Below, piece after piece: positions 6,207 to 14,183 of a DNA stretch of 31,459 nt. The notes below the pieces were generated by a model, which did not search any database, was not told the origin of the DNA, and saw only the letters and a program-made list of their open reading frames with translations. Location: IMG/VR virus record IMGVR_UViG_3300030099_005398, positions 1-31,459 of that record, one strand, 5' to 3'. Within the stretch, counting starts at the first letter, position 1. Every line of letters starts with the position of its first letter. Source of the stretch: a virus. A program made the translations under genes and the position numbers.

Positions 6207-6212
6207 ATTATA
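6207..6212 (-). promoter_or_regulatory. CTATAAT box, 5 bases before ATG 6201
   Basis: Minus strand ACTAAATACTATAAT, then 5 bases and ATG 6201. The upstream ACTAAATA resembles a T4-like late promoter core, and the plus-strand gene at 7689 is preceded by a similar ACTAAATACT. The box lies in the 15-base gap after the recombinase gene. Confidence 0.5.
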
Positions 6213-6216
6213 GTAT

Positions 6217-7194
6217 TTAGTTTTCATCGTTAAGAATATTAATAATAGGCGCAACACCCTCATCACCCTGTTCAATCAGAGTTTTCAAAGATGGCGACTG
6301 AAACTTCTTTCCTGTAGATTTTACAGTGTACCAAGCACCTCCCCTCTCTACAACCCCATCACGCTCTAAAAGAGGTAACAAACCATAGTAAGGATTTAGA
6401 CCCTGATTAAATACAAGTTCAAACTCACAGGATTTAAAAGGCTCAATAATTTTGTTCTTCTTATTTTTTACTTTACCCCTAATCCCCGTAGGGCTATCCT
6501 TCTCACCTATGGTATCAGTCTTCGCTGTCTCTAGGTTCACTCCCAGATAGTAATCCAGAGCGTTACCGCCCGCAGCAGAGGTTCTAGGGTCCCCATACAT
6601 CACACCAACCTTTGTTCTTATTTGGTTGACCAACACTAGAGCAACGTTTTTAGGTCTGAGAATAGGATTAATTTTACGAAGAGCGGCTCCAATGGTCTTC
6701 GCCCTCACTGCGCCTTGCATGTTATTCCCCTCGTAACCTTCAGAATCCATCTCAGCCTTGGAAGGAGAGACTGCAAGACTGTCGTAGAACACCACTATCG
6801 GGGTGTCTTCATCTTCTTCACGGATAGCGTCAATAGTTTTTTGAATAGTATCGAAGCAATCCTCTACTGTAGGAGGCGCGGCATAAATCAATTTTTCAGG
6901 ATCGATGCCTAGAGTCACTGCAAATTTAGGACTATATGCGTTCTCTGAATCAATGATAATTGAGTAATAGCCCTTTCTCTGTGCTTCACGAAGAATGTGC
7001 GTGCCAAAAACAGTCTTAGCTGTAGAAGCCTGTCCGATAAATTGAGTGATCATTCCTATCGGAACACCCCCATTGTATTTGCCTGAAATTATCTTATTTA
7101 GGGCGTAAGAGCCCGTAGAAATCAAATCAGGTGTAAGCTCCTGCTCTGAGAGCATAGAAGCATTCTTTAGTTTGGCTAAAACATCTTTATTCAT
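6217..7194 (-). CDS. uvsX: RecA/UvsX-like recombinase
   Basis: 325 residues, the usual size for phage RecA-type recombinases. It has a Walker A variant GQASTAKT (54-61) in which Ala replaces the Gly before Lys, as in UvsX-type proteins rather than bacterial RecA (GPESSGKT). It then shows a Walker B-like VVFYDSLAVSPS, NMQGAVRAKTIGAALRKI near the L1 region, and a loop VLVNQIRTKVGVMYGDP followed by AGGNALDYY as in RecA L2. It forms filaments on ssDNA and drives strand exchange and recombination-dependent replication, with the gp32-like protein at 20647 and the possible UvsY at 21500. A TATAAT box lies 5 bases before the start and no Shine-Dalgarno sequence is visible. Confidence 0.93.
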   Translation of the reverse strand: MNKDVLAKLKNASMLSEQELTPDLISTGSYALNKIISGKYNGGVPIGMITQFIGQASTAKTVFGTHILREAQRKGYYSIIIDSENAYSPKFAVTLGIDPEKLIYAAPPTVEDCFDTIQKTIDAIREEDEDTPIVVFYDSLAVSPSKAEMDSEGYEGNNMQGAVRAKTIGAALRKINPILRPKNVALVLVNQIRTKVGVMYGDPRTSAAGGNALDYYLGVNLETAKTDTIGEKDSPTGIRGKVKNKKNKIIEPFKSCEFELVFNQGLNPYYGLLPLLERDGVVERGGAWYTVKSTGKKFQSPSLKTLIEQGDEGVAPIINILNDEN

Positions 7195-7199
7195 GCATC

Positions 7200-7205
7200 A
7201 TTATA
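7200..7205 (-). promoter_or_regulatory. CTATAAT box, 5 bases before recombinase ATG
   Basis: Minus strand GCGGCTATAAT, 5 bases, then ATG 7194. The gap between genes is only 19 bases and contains no purine-rich ribosome site, so promoter and start codon almost coincide. This is one of the clearest cases of the pattern. Confidence 0.55.
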
Positions 7206-7213
7206 GCCGCATA

Positions 7214-7633
7214 CTAACTGACAGGCCAGAAATATTCTAGATTATCAGGCTCAGTCCAACCATGGCTAGCGTAATAATCAGGAGCCTTACGCAGAAGGTT
7301 AGAGCGATGGCTAGCATGGACTCTATCGTCTCCCATCCAGGGCGGCATGAGAATATCATCAGGAAGATCATAAAACTTCATGGTGTTTTTGTATCCGCGA
7401 TCAATCCACTCTTGAACACAGACATTGTGATAAAGCTTGAGAGCATCCATGTAGCCAATCCACATGAATCTAGCAGGATGATTCATCCAACCCACCTTAG
7501 CATTAGGGTTAGCGGCTAGCTTGTTGGTGCTGTTTACAAGTTGCATGGCCTCCAACCGCTGTTTGCCAAGCCTGCGGTAATCAAGAGCTTTGACGGAGGA
7601 TACGAAGTCGGGATAGGGTAAGAATGTTTGCAT
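7214..7633 (-). CDS. Pyrimidine-dimer-glycosylase-family protein
   Basis: 139 residues with the conserved layout of the Pyr_excise (T4 endonuclease V-related) family found in bacteria and phages: MQTFLPYPDF at the start, LDYRRLGKQRLEA (20s), GWMNHPA (48-54), MWIGYMDALKLY, EWIDRGY, PPWMGDD and HRSNLLRK near the end. Family members are thought to remove damaged pyrimidines from DNA; I know of the relation to T4 endonuclease V but not a proven activity for this subgroup. A TATAAT box ends 7 bases before ATG 7633. It sits beside the recombinase gene, in keeping with DNA repair. Confidence 0.75.
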   Translation of the reverse strand: MQTFLPYPDFVSSVKALDYRRLGKQRLEAMQLVNSTNKLAANPNAKVGWMNHPARFMWIGYMDALKLYHNVCVQEWIDRGYKNTMKFYDLPDDILMPPWMGDDRVHASHRSNLLRKAPDYYASHGWTEPDNLEYFWPVS

Positions 7634-7640
7634 GGGTTAG

Positions 7641-7646
7641 ATTATA
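7641..7646 (-). promoter_or_regulatory. GTATAAT box, 7 bases before ATG 7633
   Basis: Minus strand GGTATAAT, 7-base pyrimidine-rich spacer CTAACCC, then ATG. No Shine-Dalgarno sequence. It lies in the 55-base divergent gap with the plus-strand gene at 7689, so each side may have its own promoter. Confidence 0.5.
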
Positions 7647-7688
7647 CCAGCCATTTCAAATTTTACCAGAACTAAATACTTATATACC

Positions 7689-7967
7689 ATGGCTATCGTA
7701 CCTGAAAACCCCAACGACACGGTAACTAGAGCGGATCTTAATCAACAACTTGAGGTTCACGCCAAAACAATTGAACTTCAAATTTTGTTGTCTAAACAGC
7801 AGGAAGACATACTGCAAAAGCTAGCATATTGTGTTGACGACCATAAGAGAATGAATAAATCCTTAGATATTTTGGAGAGAAGATCATGGAAACAGGGCTG
7901 GTTATTCTGGGGTATGATATTCTCGCTAATCACTACAGCAGCAACTTTATTAAGTAAGGCAAGCTAA
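7689..7967 (+). CDS. Coiled-coil protein with C-terminal membrane helix (XhlA-like)
   Basis: 92 residues: a helical, heptad-like N-terminal region (about 12-65) and one C-terminal membrane segment (about 71-88, LFWGMIFSLITTAATLL) preceded by RSWKQGW. This layout matches XhlA-type holin-associated proteins, so a role in lysis or in a membrane complex is possible. ACTAAATAC and TATATACC precede the ATG; there is no Shine-Dalgarno sequence. It overlaps the next gene by one base (TAATG). Confidence 0.6.
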   Translation: MAIVPENPNDTVTRADLNQQLEVHAKTIELQILLSKQQEDILQKLAYCVDDHKRMNKSLDILERRSWKQGWLFWGMIFSLITTAATLLSKAS

Positions 7968-8131
7968 TGACCAACATTCACAGAGAGCTTCTCGATAAGA
8001 TTACCACTATTAAAAGTGATGAAAAGCCCAGCGACTCCTACGAAGATACCGAAACTTATGAGAGGACATTAGCAGATGCCTCAACTATGCTGGAAGATGA
8101 GATCAGAAAGCTTAGAAGCAGAGTAGTGTAG
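7967..8131 (+). CDS. Hypothetical acidic peptide (54 aa)
   Basis: ATG 7967 overlaps the upstream TAA (TAATG) and the frame runs to TAG at 8129-8131. The product is a charged, probably coiled-coil helix (ERTLADASTMLEDEIRKLR). It is coupled to the XhlA-like gene and may work with it. The 3' end lies 8 bases from the convergent MazG gene. No family is recognised. Confidence 0.6.
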   Translation: MTNIHRELLDKITTIKSDEKPSDSYEDTETYERTLADASTMLEDEIRKLRSRVV

Positions 8132-8139
8132 TGAAGACT

Positions 8140-8490
8140 TTAATTGCCGTCGTCTTCGTGATCATTGTTTACGTGACGGATGCCGCCTCCGCTCTTAAAT
8201 CCCTCTGGGTATCTCGCCGTTAGCTTGTCTACGTTTGCCTGTGCAACCGAATCTAAATCGATACTCAGATTAGTAGCTGCCATGGCAACGTAATACAAAA
8301 TGTCTCCTAGCTCTTTCTTGGCGTGATCCTTATCAAGCATCTTACCGTGAAACTCACTCTTCTTAATGAGTTCACAGTATTCACCTGCCTCTCCCGCAAT
8401 ACCCAGAGCCCAGTTCATAGCAGCTTGAGAATAGGTAAGCTCAGTATTAGCGGTTCGCTTACAAGCTTTTTGAAATTTATTAAAGTCCAT
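8140..8490 (-). CDS. mazG: MazG-type nucleotide pyrophosphohydrolase
   Basis: 116 residues, a single all-helical MazG domain with GIAGEAGEYCELIKK, where the EAGE motif and following Glu bind Mg, and KKELGDILYYVAMAA with the second acidic pair (ELGD). It hydrolyses NTPs or dNTPs to monophosphates and pyrophosphate; phage copies have been proposed to adjust nucleotide or alarmone pools. Its start overlaps the stop of the dehydratase gene by one base (TAATG), so it is the distal gene of the glycan unit in reading order. Confidence 0.9.
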   Translation of the reverse strand: MDFNKFQKACKRTANTELTYSQAAMNWALGIAGEAGEYCELIKKSEFHGKMLDKDHAKKELGDILYYVAMAATNLSIDLDSVAQANVDKLTARYPEGFKSGGGIRHVNNDHEDDGN

Positions 8491-9452
8491 TACACAATCT
8501 CCATCCAGTGTTTAACCATCTCACCAACCATAGATTCAAAGGTATAAGCAGGCTCCCAACCTAAAACCTCTCTAATCTCGGTTGAATCTCCCTTAAGGAA
8601 GTTTAACTCATGAGGCCTCAAATACTTTTTGTCTATGGTGACGTGATCCTCATAGTTCAAACCTAAAAGGTTAAAAGTAACTTCACACATGTCTCTGATT
8701 GTCCTACTTTCACCAGTAGCCACAGTCCAATCGTTAGCTTGATCATGATTGAGAATCATATACATAGCTCTTACATAATCTCTAGAGTGTCCCCAGTCTC
8801 TAGATGCGTCCAAGTTTCCTAAAGCAAGTTTATCTCTCTTGCCTTTCTTAATTTCTACAGCGCCCTTAACAATCTTATTGGTTACAAAGTTGGAACCTCT
8901 TCTGGGGGATTCGTGATTGAAGAGGATGCCGTTACAGATGTGCATGTCGTATGCTTGGCGATAGTGCCGAGTAAGATTGTAGGCCATAACCTTAGCGCAG
9001 CCGTAAGGAGATGTAGGGTTCATGGGTGTCGTCTTTCGCTGAAACCCGTCGCTATCGATTGAGTTGCCAAACATTTCAGACGAGCTAGCCTGATACACCT
9101 TCACTTTTTTCTTAAGAGTTCTACAAGCTTCAAGAAGGTTTAGAACACCTAATGCATTAGTCTGAATGGTAAACGAGGGAACATCAAAGCTCACCCTAAC
9201 ATGGCTTTGTGCAGCTAAGTTATACACTTCGTCGGGTTGGACTTCGTTTACGATTCTATTGATCGATAGAGAGTCTAACAAGTCGCCGTAGTGTGTGGTG
9301 ACATTAAGACCTCTAATTCTGCTGTCTTGGTTTTCAGCGACAGAGTTCCTACGAACTATGCCGTGAACCTCATACCCTTTCGACAATAACAATTCGGACA
9401 AGTAACTTCCGTCTTGTCCCGCAATACCTGTAATCAACGCTACTTTATTCAT
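8490..9452 (-). CDS. gmd: GDP-mannose 4,6-dehydratase
   Basis: 320 residues. Extended SDR enzyme converting GDP-mannose to GDP-4-keto-6-deoxymannose, the precursor of GDP-fucose, GDP-rhamnose and GDP-perosamine. It has the nucleotide-binding GIAGQDG (9-15), VRRNS, a catalytic region SSSEMFG (123-129), YGCAK (Y150, K154) and the family hallmark NHESPRRGSNFVTNKI (from 179). The start at ATG 9452 fits the family N-terminus and sits 6 bases after a TATAAT box; ATG 9470 would add six residues. No GDP-fucose synthase (WcaG) is found in the window. Confidence 0.95.
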   Translation of the reverse strand: MNKVALITGIAGQDGSYLSELLLSKGYEVHGIVRRNSVAENQDSRIRGLNVTTHYGDLLDSLSINRIVNEVQPDEVYNLAAQSHVRVSFDVPSFTIQTNALGVLNLLEACRTLKKKVKVYQASSSEMFGNSIDSDGFQRKTTPMNPTSPYGCAKVMAYNLTRHYRQAYDMHICNGILFNHESPRRGSNFVTNKIVKGAVEIKKGKRDKLALGNLDASRDWGHSRDYVRAMYMILNHDQANDWTVATGESRTIRDMCEVTFNLLGLNYEDHVTIDKKYLRPHELNFLKGDSTEIREVLGWEPAYTFESMVGEMVKHWMEIV

Positions 9453-9458
9453 GATATG

Positions 9459-9464
9459 ATTATA
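9459..9464 (-). promoter_or_regulatory. CTATAAT box, 6 bases before gmd ATG
   Basis: Minus strand GGGCTATAAT, spacer CATATC, then ATG 9452. It lies just after the stop of the aminotransferase gene. No Shine-Dalgarno sequence is present. It could start an internal gmd-mazG transcript. Confidence 0.5.
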
Positions 9465-9469
9465 GCCCA

Positions 9470-10063
9470 TTAACCTTTAAAAACGCTCATGTTTCTTAAA
9501 TCAGGCCAATCCTGTATAGTCCAGGAACGTGGCTTCATAGCTTTAGCTTTCTCTAGTTTTTCAATGCCTAGCTTGGCCGTCTCTGGTGTCATGTAGTAGT
9601 GATAACCAACAGTATCGATGTCTTGGTCACGCCAAGGTACGTGTGGGAGTCTACCATCATAAGACATTTTTTTCAACTTTACTGCGTCCTCATAACTATC
9701 CGTTAGAATCATGCCCCCTCGACCTAAGCTGAGGTGTTTTTGATATTGAAAGCTCAGACACATTAAAGTGTTTGCGATGTAGCCATCTTCTTCCCAGTAA
9801 ACTGCCGCATCGACAATGTTAGTATTACCAATCAAGTAGTAATCATTCCAGCCAAAATTATCAAACGACCAGTTCAAGTTTAACTTCTCTGCCGTAAAAG
9901 GAACAGATATGTAAGTTCTCGCTGGGATAACGATGTCATCAGCTTCGGTATGCCGAAGACATAATTCAATTGCATGAGTGCAACAATCAACTGCGACGGC
10001 GTGAGGAGCGTTATAGAATTCTGCTACCCTAACTTCAAACTCTTCAACCCATGCAAAACTCAT
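9470..10063 (-). CDS. Compact DegT/DnrJ-type sugar aminotransferase
   Basis: 197 residues against about 370 for the family. The retained parts are the N-terminal PLP fold (FYNAPHAVAVDCCTHAIEL), a Tyr-Ile-Ser substrate segment (PARTYISVPF), a shortened VDAAVYW in place of the usual Asp-containing cofactor segment, and SFQYQKHLSLGRGG with the PLP lysine (Lys ahead of LSxGxGG). The C-terminal domain is cut to MTPETAKLGIEKLE. Next to gmd it could make GDP-perosamine, or be the PseC-type step of a nonulosonic acid route. It overlaps the upstream methyltransferase by 4 bases. Activity is uncertain because of the size. Confidence 0.75.
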   Translation of the reverse strand: MSFAWVEEFEVRVAEFYNAPHAVAVDCCTHAIELCLRHTEADDIVIPARTYISVPFTAEKLNLNWSFDNFGWNDYYLIGNTNIVDAAVYWEEDGYIANTLMCLSFQYQKHLSLGRGGMILTDSYEDAVKLKKMSYDGRLPHVPWRDQDIDTVGYHYYMTPETAKLGIEKLEKAKAMKPRSWTIQDWPDLRNMSVFKG

Positions 10064-10590
10064 TTGATGGCCTCTACATTTAAACTAATCAGCACGCCGT
10101 TCTCCTTATCCATGTGAGGTATGTATGCTTGAGAGTGATCATCATGATGAGAGTGTTCGGTTTCTCTCCAATCATAAGGGTTAACATCTTTAAACCCACT
10201 GCCCAGGAGAACATCCTTAAGCGAATCATAGTCGTAAGTTGTCTTATGGTAAACAGGTGGAACATTCCATCTACCATACAGAGGACCTATAACTTGATTT
10301 AAATTTATCTTTTGATGAGTGTACAGATGAGCTAGGACAGCAAAGTTAGGGACCGCTAACCTAAGTATGCCATCCTTTTTAAGGACTCTCTTCCACTCTT
10401 TGAGGACACCTAATACTTCATGCCTATCAAAGTACTCTAGCAAGTGAGATGCGTAAACAACATCACAGCTATCGTCATCGTAGGGTAAGTTAGTAACATC
10501 ATTTGATACAACATGAGGATAACCCACGTAGTCTATGTGGTCCCAACCCTCACCAAAATTTCTCATACCGCAGCCTAAATGCAATTTCAT
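10060..10590 (-). CDS. Class I SAM-dependent methyltransferase
   Basis: 176 residues. It begins directly with motif I, LHLGCGMRNFGEGW, followed by DVTNLPYDDDSCDVVYASHLLEYF (motif II/III region; split here by position only) and a post-motif segment with ILRLAVPNF. It is short, lacking any N-terminal cap, like many glycan-cluster methyltransferases. The C-terminus is His/Asp-rich (residues about 145-155). The acceptor is not known; a sugar hydroxyl or amine of the island's product is likely. Overlaps on both sides show co-translation. Confidence 0.8.
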   Translation of the reverse strand: MKLHLGCGMRNFGEGWDHIDYVGYPHVVSNDVTNLPYDDDSCDVVYASHLLEYFDRHEVLGVLKEWKRVLKKDGILRLAVPNFAVLAHLYTHQKINLNQVIGPLYGRWNVPPVYHKTTYDYDSLKDVLLGSGFKDVNPYDWRETEHSHHDDHSQAYIPHMDKENGVLISLNVEAIK

Positions 10591-11003
10591 TACAGGAACT
10601 CCTTATCACGCTCTTGACCCTCGTAAGGCCCAGTTTTAAATTCATACACCATCGTACTATTCTCTAGGATCTCGTAGGTGTGACCCCCCTCAAGAGTGAA
10701 TGAGCAGTCCCCAGGGTAGAGAACATGAGACTCTAAGTATTCACCATCAAGATCATAAAAGATAGCTTTAACGCTACCCTTAATCACCACCCAACTTTCC
10801 TGAGCAATTACCTTGTCGTAATTGGGGGCCTTCCAGATGTGCCGGTGAGGCTTAAAAGTTCTACCCTTGTGCATCAACAAACGAGCACACTGGATAAAGT
10901 TCTCAGCACTGACCAGTTCACTTCTCTCGTTTTTAGTATCGAAGCCTCGATGAATGCAATGTAGCACTTTGCCGTCCTCTACTTTAGATTTTATGTCAAT
11001 CAT
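10590..11003 (-). CDS. WbuC-like cupin
   Basis: 137 residues. Cupin motif 1 is PHRHIWK and later GSVKAIFYDLDG; motif 2 is GGHTYEI with VYEFKTGPYEG and DKEF near the end. The sequence KxGPY...DKxF is the ending I associate with WbuC-type cupin metalloproteins of O-antigen clusters, whose exact reaction is unclear. It may be a sugar isomerase or epimerase like other cupins of such clusters. ATG 11003 overlaps the fucosyltransferase stop (TAATG). Confidence 0.65.
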   Translation of the reverse strand: MIDIKSKVEDGKVLHCIHRGFDTKNERSELVSAENFIQCARLLMHKGRTFKPHRHIWKAPNYDKVIAQESWVVIKGSVKAIFYDLDGEYLESHVLYPGDCSFTLEGGHTYEILENSTMVYEFKTGPYEGQERDKEFL

Positions 11004-11779
11004 TATACTACAATCCAATCCTCTGGTATTATGTCATCTTTCGGCAAGTTATTACTAGGGCCGAACCAATTTTCGGGAGCAATAACCGTTTTGTTTTCAT
11101 TCTGGTTTAGCCAAGCTCCCCACCATGAAAAAGAAGAGTTAGCAATAATGTTGTTCTTACACAAAGACATTAGATAAAGTTCCATGTAGTCTTTCTCTTC
11201 TACAACCATGTACTCAGGAAATGCAATTTTAGCCCATTCGGGCTCGTCACAAAATAATAGAACTTTGGATGCATCTAGCTTGTGTAATGCCTTTCTATAA
11301 TAGCCAGTGGTCATTAAGTTAGTGTGATAATTACTATACCTATCGTGCAGATAATCACCTCTTCTAATGTGCATGGATGTATCGTAATGATCTGTGGCAT
11401 ACTTGTTTTTAAGATAGTTCAGGTCATCCTCTTTAGGTTTGAACGTATCCAGTATAAGCTGTCTATTTTCCAAAAAGTATTTCTCACTCTGCAAATAACT
11501 GTTCGATACATGGAAAGAGAAATTAAACTTAGGAATTGGGGTGTATCTAAATGATGGTTCAGTATAGCAGTGTCTAATTGACTCTGGCTCATCAGTGCTA
11601 ACATTTCTAAAAAAGTTATCCAGGTAGCCGCCCTGTTTGGGATCTTTGAGAACAGGAAATGTAGCCTTAAAGTTGTTATCTTTAGCAAAGCTTAACAGAG
11701 CAGCTACCTGGAATATCTGATTACCAAGACCGTAGTTTCCGTAATCAGGTCCGACTAAATTAGATGTGACTGTGAGCAT
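11003..11779 (-). CDS. GT11 alpha-1,2-fucosyltransferase-like enzyme
   Basis: 258 residues. GT11 motifs are clear: YGLGNQIFQ (16-24), SMHIRRGDY (near 137) for the donor phosphate, and IIANSSFSWWGAWL with APENWF near the C-terminus. These enzymes move fucose from GDP-fucose to galactose or a related acceptor by inversion. The start ATG 11779 follows the PseB-like gene by 5 bases with no clear ribosome site. The GDP-fucose needed is not made by genes in this window beyond the gmd step, so the host or another phage region must supply it, or the donor differs. Confidence 0.9.
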   Translation of the reverse strand: MLTVTSNLVGPDYGNYGLGNQIFQVAALLSFAKDNNFKATFPVLKDPKQGGYLDNFFRNVSTDEPESIRHCYTEPSFRYTPIPKFNFSFHVSNSYLQSEKYFLENRQLILDTFKPKEDDLNYLKNKYATDHYDTSMHIRRGDYLHDRYSNYHTNLMTTGYYRKALHKLDASKVLLFCDEPEWAKIAFPEYMVVEEKDYMELYLMSLCKNNIIANSSFSWWGAWLNQNENKTVIAPENWFGPSNNLPKDDIIPEDWIVV

Positions 11780-11784
11780 GATTC

Positions 11785-12645
11785 TTAGATCATTTCAAAG
11801 ATTTCTTCTATGGTATACTTTTCTGCCGAATCAGAATCTGATCTCTCAGCCAAGATCTTCTCATGCATGTTTTCTCCAGGTTGAAGACCAATCTCGTTAA
11901 TGATTAGCTCCTTACCCTCTGGGAGATACTTCTTAGACATTGCCTTAAGTAAGTTGCCTACACTCATGGCCTTCATCTCTGGTACATATGGCCTGCTATT
12001 CTCAGCGTTAATTAAGCAGTCCCAGATAAGCTCTACAGCCTCTTCAACCGGCCAGAAGAATCTAGTAGCGTTAAGGTCTGTGACTGTAACTGGCTGACCC
12101 TTAGAAAGCAACTCCTTCCATTTACACAAGACAGAGCCAGTGGAGTACAGAATGTTTCCATACCTAACCACCCTAAACTCAATATCAGGATAGTTTTCCT
12201 CAAACTGAGTAAACAGTTTCTCCATGATGTACTTGGTAGCTCCATACACGCCTGCAACCTGAGACGCTTTGTCGGTGCTAATGCCCATAACAAACTTCAC
12301 GCCAACTTTAGCACTCTCTTCTAAAATGTTGAGAGAGCCGAGGACATTGGATCTAGTGCATTCTCTTACCAGGGACTCAGCAACCCCAACATGCTTGAAA
12401 GCTGCTAAATGAAACACACCTTCAACACCTCTCATAGCTTGATGAACATTGAAAGGATCGCAGATATCCCCGGTATAAAACTCTACACTAGGAAATTTTT
12501 GATTTACTTCAATAAGCTTACCCTCGTCTCTGGCGAGGACTACTACTTTGCCCCCTTCATCCAATATTCTTTGAATGACTTTGACTCCGAGAAATCCAGT
12601 TCCTCCAGTAACTAAATATTTTTTATCTTTTTCTATTTTAATCAT
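11785..12645 (-). CDS. pseB: PseB-like UDP-GlcNAc 4,6-dehydratase/5-epimerase
   Basis: 286 residues. SDR fold with VTGGTGFLG (13-21), LARDEGKL, YTGDICDP, LAAFKHVGVAE (as in the PseB/FlaA1 AAxKQVPxAE segment), ISTDKAS and catalytic YGATK, then VRYGNILYSTGSV and ATRFF. This matches the FlaA1/PseB group that converts UDP-GlcNAc to a 4-keto-6-deoxy sugar, the first step to pseudaminic or legionaminic acid and to FucNAc-type sugars. Being next to a GNAT, a NeuB-like and a NeuA-like gene favours nonulosonic acid synthesis. It overlaps the GNAT gene by 8 bases. Confidence 0.85.
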   Translation of the reverse strand: MIKIEKDKKYLVTGGTGFLGVKVIQRILDEGGKVVVLARDEGKLIEVNQKFPSVEFYTGDICDPFNVHQAMRGVEGVFHLAAFKHVGVAESLVRECTRSNVLGSLNILEESAKVGVKFVMGISTDKASQVAGVYGATKYIMEKLFTQFEENYPDIEFRVVRYGNILYSTGSVLCKWKELLSKGQPVTVTDLNATRFFWPVEEAVELIWDCLINAENSRPYVPEMKAMSVGNLLKAMSKKYLPEGKELIINEIGLQPGENMHEKILAERSDSDSAEKYTIEEIFEMI

Positions 12646-13168
12646 AATCTTTTACCAATAAGGACAACATATGGGAGGTGTAATACCTACCCTTGTAGAA
12701 ATAATGCTCTCTTAAAGACCCATCTAAAGTGAACCCTAATGAATTATAAAAGTGTAGCTTCTTTTTATCAACCTCATACACTTCCGTCCATAACTTGTTC
12801 AAATTCAAAGTATTAAATCCATAATCTAAAAGTATTTTCATGGCATTCTTAGAGTATGTGTCATCAATCCATTTGTCGTCCTGCCCGATGTAAAAATGTA
12901 AATCGGCGTGTCTATTAACCCAATCAATATGTGTTATTCCAGCAACTCCAATAATCTCATTAGCATCGAACTTTTCAATAACAAACATTTCAAATCTATT
13001 GTCCGGTATCATCTTACGATACCAGTCTTTTATCTGAATCATGGATAATTCTCTATACTCTCTAAAGTAATGCCTTAAACACTCGCTGTTTCTCCACTTA
13101 TGAATTGTCGGTAGATCAGATTCCTCTATGGCTCTTAGTCCAAAGGATTTAACTTTAGAGTATATCAT
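12638..13168 (-). CDS. GNAT N-acetyltransferase (PseH-like)
   Basis: 176 residues. GNAT fold: LRAIEESDLPTIHKWRN at the N-terminus (RimJ/L-like), IGVAGITHID as beta-4, a degenerate acetyl-CoA loop around WIDDTYSKNAMKILLDYGF, and LHFYNSLGFTLDGSLREHYF near the end. In PseB-containing clusters a GNAT of this type (PseH) acetylates the 4-amino sugar. The overlap with the NeuB-like gene and PseB-like gene supports that role; the substrate is inferred. Confidence 0.8.
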   Translation of the reverse strand: MIYSKVKSFGLRAIEESDLPTIHKWRNSECLRHYFREYRELSMIQIKDWYRKMIPDNRFEMFVIEKFDANEIIGVAGITHIDWVNRHADLHFYIGQDDKWIDDTYSKNAMKILLDYGFNTLNLNKLWTEVYEVDKKKLHFYNSLGFTLDGSLREHYFYKGRYYTSHMLSLLVKDYD

Positions 13169-14183
13169 CTTTCTTTACGTAATCTCCTTTTATAAAATCT
13201 CTGGCTGCGGGTTTACCTATAAGAGACTCATAGTTGTTTATGTTAAACGCATCTTCAGGGCATGGACGTTGAAATTGGATATCTTCAATATTAATGATGT
13301 CTCCCTTAGCTACGTCTCTGGTAAATCGAATTGACCTACGTTGAAGCACTACAGTTTCTTTTTCATTGTCCTCAACTTTTTTATCAGAGCCACCCAAAGA
13401 TCTCTCTAGAACTCTCGTATCCTTAACCATCTTCTTCCAGGTTTCAGGGGTCATAGAAAAAGAGTGATCGGGGCCGATCCTTCTATTGTCATCCGTAAAA
13501 TGTTTCTCTACGACAGTAGCACCTAGGCTAATTGCGCCTAGCACCGTTACGCTACCGGGAGTATGATCGCTCAAACCTAGAGTAACATCAGGAAACATCT
13601 TTCTATAGGTGTGAAGAACATTTAAGTGTATGTAATCAAAGTTTTCATCACTGCCAGTGTAGTTAGTATTACATTGCATTAAGACTATGGGGATCTTGTA
13701 AGTCTTTAGAATCTCTACCGCTTTGATCACCTCCGGTAAAGTAGCGGCTCCAGTGGCTATCATCACTTTTTTACCAGTCTTTGCCACTTTGTGGAGCATG
13801 GGCTCAAACGCTATATCACCAGAGCCTATCTTATAGCAATCAACGTAAGGATCTAAGTGATCCACCATGTCAAGATCATACGGTGTAGAAAATAAGTCTA
13901 CACCTATGGCATCACAATACTGCTTAAGATCGTTCATCCATGCAGTAGGAACTTCAGCGTCCTTGTAAACTTCATATATGGACTTATCCCAAGAGGATTG
14001 ATGGCTGAGTTTATCACCTAAATTCTTAAACCCATAATCACTAACAAGTTTTTTGCAATCAAAGTGTTGAAATTTCACTGCATCAGCGCCACTATTTTTG
14101 GCTAACTGACAGAGCATTTTAGCTCTTTGTAAGTTACCATCGTGATTAGCGGCAATGTCTGCTATAAAATATGTTTTATTCAT
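13155..14183 (-). CDS. NeuB/PseI-type nonulosonic acid synthase
   Basis: 342 residues. It condenses phosphoenolpyruvate with a 6-carbon amino sugar to make a nine-carbon acid. The TIM barrel shows FIADIAANHDGN (as in AEIGxNHxG), AVKFQHF, FSTPYD, KIGSGDI, IATGAA, LMQCNTNY, LGLSDHTPG and ATVVEKHFT with DHSFSMTPE; the C-terminal antifreeze-like (SAF) domain spans about 280-342. It is complete and all the expected motifs remain. Whether the product is pseudaminic, legionaminic or sialic acid cannot be told from motifs alone. It overlaps the NeuA-like gene by 8 bases. Confidence 0.93.
   Translation of the reverse strand: MNKTYFIADIAANHDGNLQRAKMLCQLAKNSGADAVKFQHFDCKKLVSDYGFKNLGDKLSHQSSWDKSIYEVYKDAEVPTAWMNDLKQYCDAIGVDLFSTPYDLDMVDHLDPYVDCYKIGSGDIAFEPMLHKVAKTGKKVMIATGAATLPEVIKAVEILKTYKIPIVLMQCNTNYTGSDENFDYIHLNVLHTYRKMFPDVTLGLSDHTPGSVTVLGAISLGATVVEKHFTDDNRRIGPDHSFSMTPETWKKMVKDTRVLERSLGGSDKKVEDNEKETVVLQRRSIRFTRDVAKGDIINIEDIQFQRPCPEDAFNINNYESLIGKPAARDFIKGDYVKKDDIL

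Noticed and set aside
8133-8157. Possible terminator hairpin (GAAGAC/GTCTTC) between convergent genes
   Set aside because: Only 6 bp with a 13-base loop, no T-run on either side, and it overlaps the MazG 3' end.
9470-10063. Confident PseC call for the aminotransferase
   Set aside because: It lies beside gmd, is truncated, and lacks enough sequence to separate a GDP-perosamine type from a PseC type.
11002-11007. TATAAT near the start of the cupin gene
   Set aside because: It overlaps the ATG itself, so it cannot follow the 5-7 base spacing; the TAATG stop/start overlap explains this start.
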